Positions 62,922-64,000 of a stretch of 64,000 nucleotides of DNA are shown piece after piece. The stretch is taken from positions 1 through 64,000 of the forward strand of contig CAKSVD010000004.1 in the NCBI GenBank assembly GCA_934503275.1. The letters run 5' to 3'. Within the stretch, counting starts at the first letter, position 1. Each line of letters begins with the position of its first letter. The position numbers and the translations under genes are program-made. Under the pieces are notes generated by a model that searched no databases, had not been told where the DNA came from, and saw only the letters and a program-made list of their open reading frames with translations. The stretch comes from an uncultured Faecalibacterium sp. GTDB lineage: Bacteria > Bacillota > Clostridia > Oscillospirales > Ruminococcaceae.

Positions 62922-63848
62922 TTATGATTCCTCCACCGGGTCCAGCTTCAAGCCGAACAGCTTTTCCGAGAGGGACGGCAGCTGTTGCTGCAACGCGCGG
63001 ACATAAGCCATTACCACCGGGTCCTCGCGCTTTTGCCCCAGCACGACGCCAAACCGGTGTCCCCTGCCCCAGTCCAGTACCCGCACAAAGCTAAGGTCGG
63101 GTCTGCGGTAGTAGAAAGGCGGGACCATCTTGAGCGCCGGGTCGCCGTAGGCTGCACTGCGGATACCGCCCACCGGCGTAAACTCCACCCCTCGGTTCAT
63201 TCCCTCCTGCAGCAGGCTTGTTTCGTAGACAGTCTGGTACATCTCCTTGATGGGCAGCCAGCGGTATTGCAATGCCTGTTCCAAGGTCAGTCTGCCCACC
63301 GGCATATCAGCGGGCGGGTGGATGGGGATGCAAAGTTCCGGCATATAGAACAGCGGCACAAAGGTAAGCCCCTGCGCGTAGAACTCTGCACTTTCCAGCT
63401 GGAAGGAAAGATCCATCTCCCCTTTTTTCAGGCTGCGCCAGACCTCGCTGCGGTTGGCACACCACCCCAGAATAGGGGTATACCGCAGGCACAAGTCACT
63501 TGTCAGGGAAAACAGATCGTATACGAACATCCGCATTGCCTCATGACATCCTGCGATGATCAGATGTCTTTCCGGCGGTTTTTCCTGCTGCTGCACCGCG
63601 CGGGCATGGCACACTGCCTGCTGATACAGGGCTACCAGCTGCTTTGCCTTGGGGTAAAAATCCTGCCCCGCCGGGGTCAACGCCACACGGCGCGGCACAT
63701 GCTGGAACAACTCAAACTGCAATTGCCCTTCCAGCGTGCGGATCTGCTGCGAAAGTGCCGACTGGGAAAGATACAGTGCCTCTGCCGCCGCAGAAAAGCT
63801 GTTCAGTTCCACGATTTTTACAAAGCCTTCCAGTGCGCTCTCGTTCAT
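62922..63848 (-). CDS. LysR-family transcriptional regulator
   Basis: 308 residues from ATG 63848; GGAGGAAGGA lies upstream. The N-terminal helix-turn-helix (FVKIVELNSFSAAAEALYLSQSALSQQIRTLE) is classic LysR. The effector domain follows from about residue 90. It is divergent from an unseen + gene beyond 64000, whose promoter overlaps its own; LysR proteins usually regulate such a neighbour. The effector cannot be guessed. Confidence 0.94.
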   Translation of the reverse strand: MNESALEGFVKIVELNSFSAAAEALYLSQSALSQQIRTLEGQLQFELFQHVPRRVALTPAGQDFYPKAKQLVALYQQAVCHARAVQQQEKPPERHLIIAGCHEAMRMFVYDLFSLTSDLCLRYTPILGWCANRSEVWRSLKKGEMDLSFQLESAEFYAQGLTFVPLFYMPELCIPIHPPADMPVGRLTLEQALQYRWLPIKEMYQTVYETSLLQEGMNRGVEFTPVGGIRSAAYGDPALKMVPPFYYRRPDLSFVRVLDWGRGHRFGVVLGQKREDPVVMAYVRALQQQLPSLSEKLFGLKLDPVEES

Positions 63849-63885
63849 GCTTTCCTTCCTCCCGCGATACATTAGGTTTTCCTTA

Positions 63886-63936
63886 ATTATAATATTCCAA
63901 ACTTGAATTGTAAATAGCGTCCTTCCACGCTACAAT
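63886..63936. promoter_or_regulatory. Overlapping divergent promoters at the right edge
   Basis: For +: TTGTAA (63908-63913) and TACAAT (63931-63936), 17-base spacer. For the LysR gene on -: TTTACA (63914-63909) and TATAAT (63891-63886), 17-base spacer. The two -35 boxes share bases, so the promoters compete. ACAATTGTTAAGG just downstream may be part of the regulator site. No + gene start is reached before the window ends. Confidence 0.7.
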
Positions 63937-64000
63937 TGTTAAGGATTCAGCAAAGTGCCTTTTGCTTTGCTGCACGATAAGAAGGAATACAAAGAAGAAC

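Overview
The window reads as chromosome from a GC-rich, low-sporulation Firmicute of the Oscillospiraceae/Ruminococcaceae, most like Faecalibacterium. The evidence is clostridial versions of Mrp, PheB, MrnC, YesM/YesN, SpoVB-like and DctPQM proteins, strong AGGAGG ribosome sites, TATAAT-type promoters with 17 bp spacers, and families of small intergenic hairpin repeats. This is inference from gene content; no rRNA gene is present to prove it. I see no rRNA, tRNA, CRISPR array, prophage or complete insertion sequence. About 52 protein genes are supported, one of them cut by the left edge.

Layout. 1-5.5 kb (+): the 3' part of glycogen phosphorylase, a GH13 neopullulanase-like enzyme, then an nfeD-SPFH membrane pair. 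5.5-11.1 kb (-): flippase, a CapD/PglF-type sugar-nucleotide dehydratase, diaminopimelate decarboxylase and a small membrane protein. 11.2-22 kb (+): Mrp-type Fe-S carrier, then a nitrogen block of gdhA, hcp and gltBD, where gltB has a leader terminator. 22-30.7 kb (-): a PASTA pseudokinase, a TRAP transporter (dctP-dctQ-dctM), and an operon of sensor kinase, AraC-type regulator and a second TRAP-binding lipoprotein. 31-36 kb: uxuA-uxuB (-) and a divergent dsdA (+). 36-46 kb (-): yebC, rsmF-like, mrnC, obg, rpmA/rplU, then vanY-like, two M16 peptidases and lgt. 46-50.3 kb (-): pheB-hom-thrB-lysC. 50.4-58 kb (mostly -): a class A PBP, a BofC-like small protein (+), two Na/Pi cotransporter-like genes and a sortase. 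58-63 kb (+): a MarR regulator with a perfect palindromic operator and a heterodimeric ABC exporter. The right edge holds a LysR gene with a divergent promoter for a gene beyond the window.

How the parts fit. Carbon entry is through storage glucan, maltodextrin and hexuronate enzymes. Ammonia is fixed by GdhA or by GltBD, and the carbon skeletons pass into the aspartate family (Asp kinase, Hom, ThrB, LysA). Cell-envelope genes (PBP, VanY-like, Lgt, flippase, sortase, pseudokinase) are spread through the window.

The most interesting non-coding signals are these. First, a two-copy intergenic element with a conserved pseudoknot-capable fold and compensatory changes (31.5 and 53.6 kb). Second, a 160-bp terminal-inverted-repeat element inserted twice in the same orientation about 25 bp upstream of start codons (6.0 and 30.7 kb). 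Third, the gltB leader, which can form mutually exclusive hairpins.
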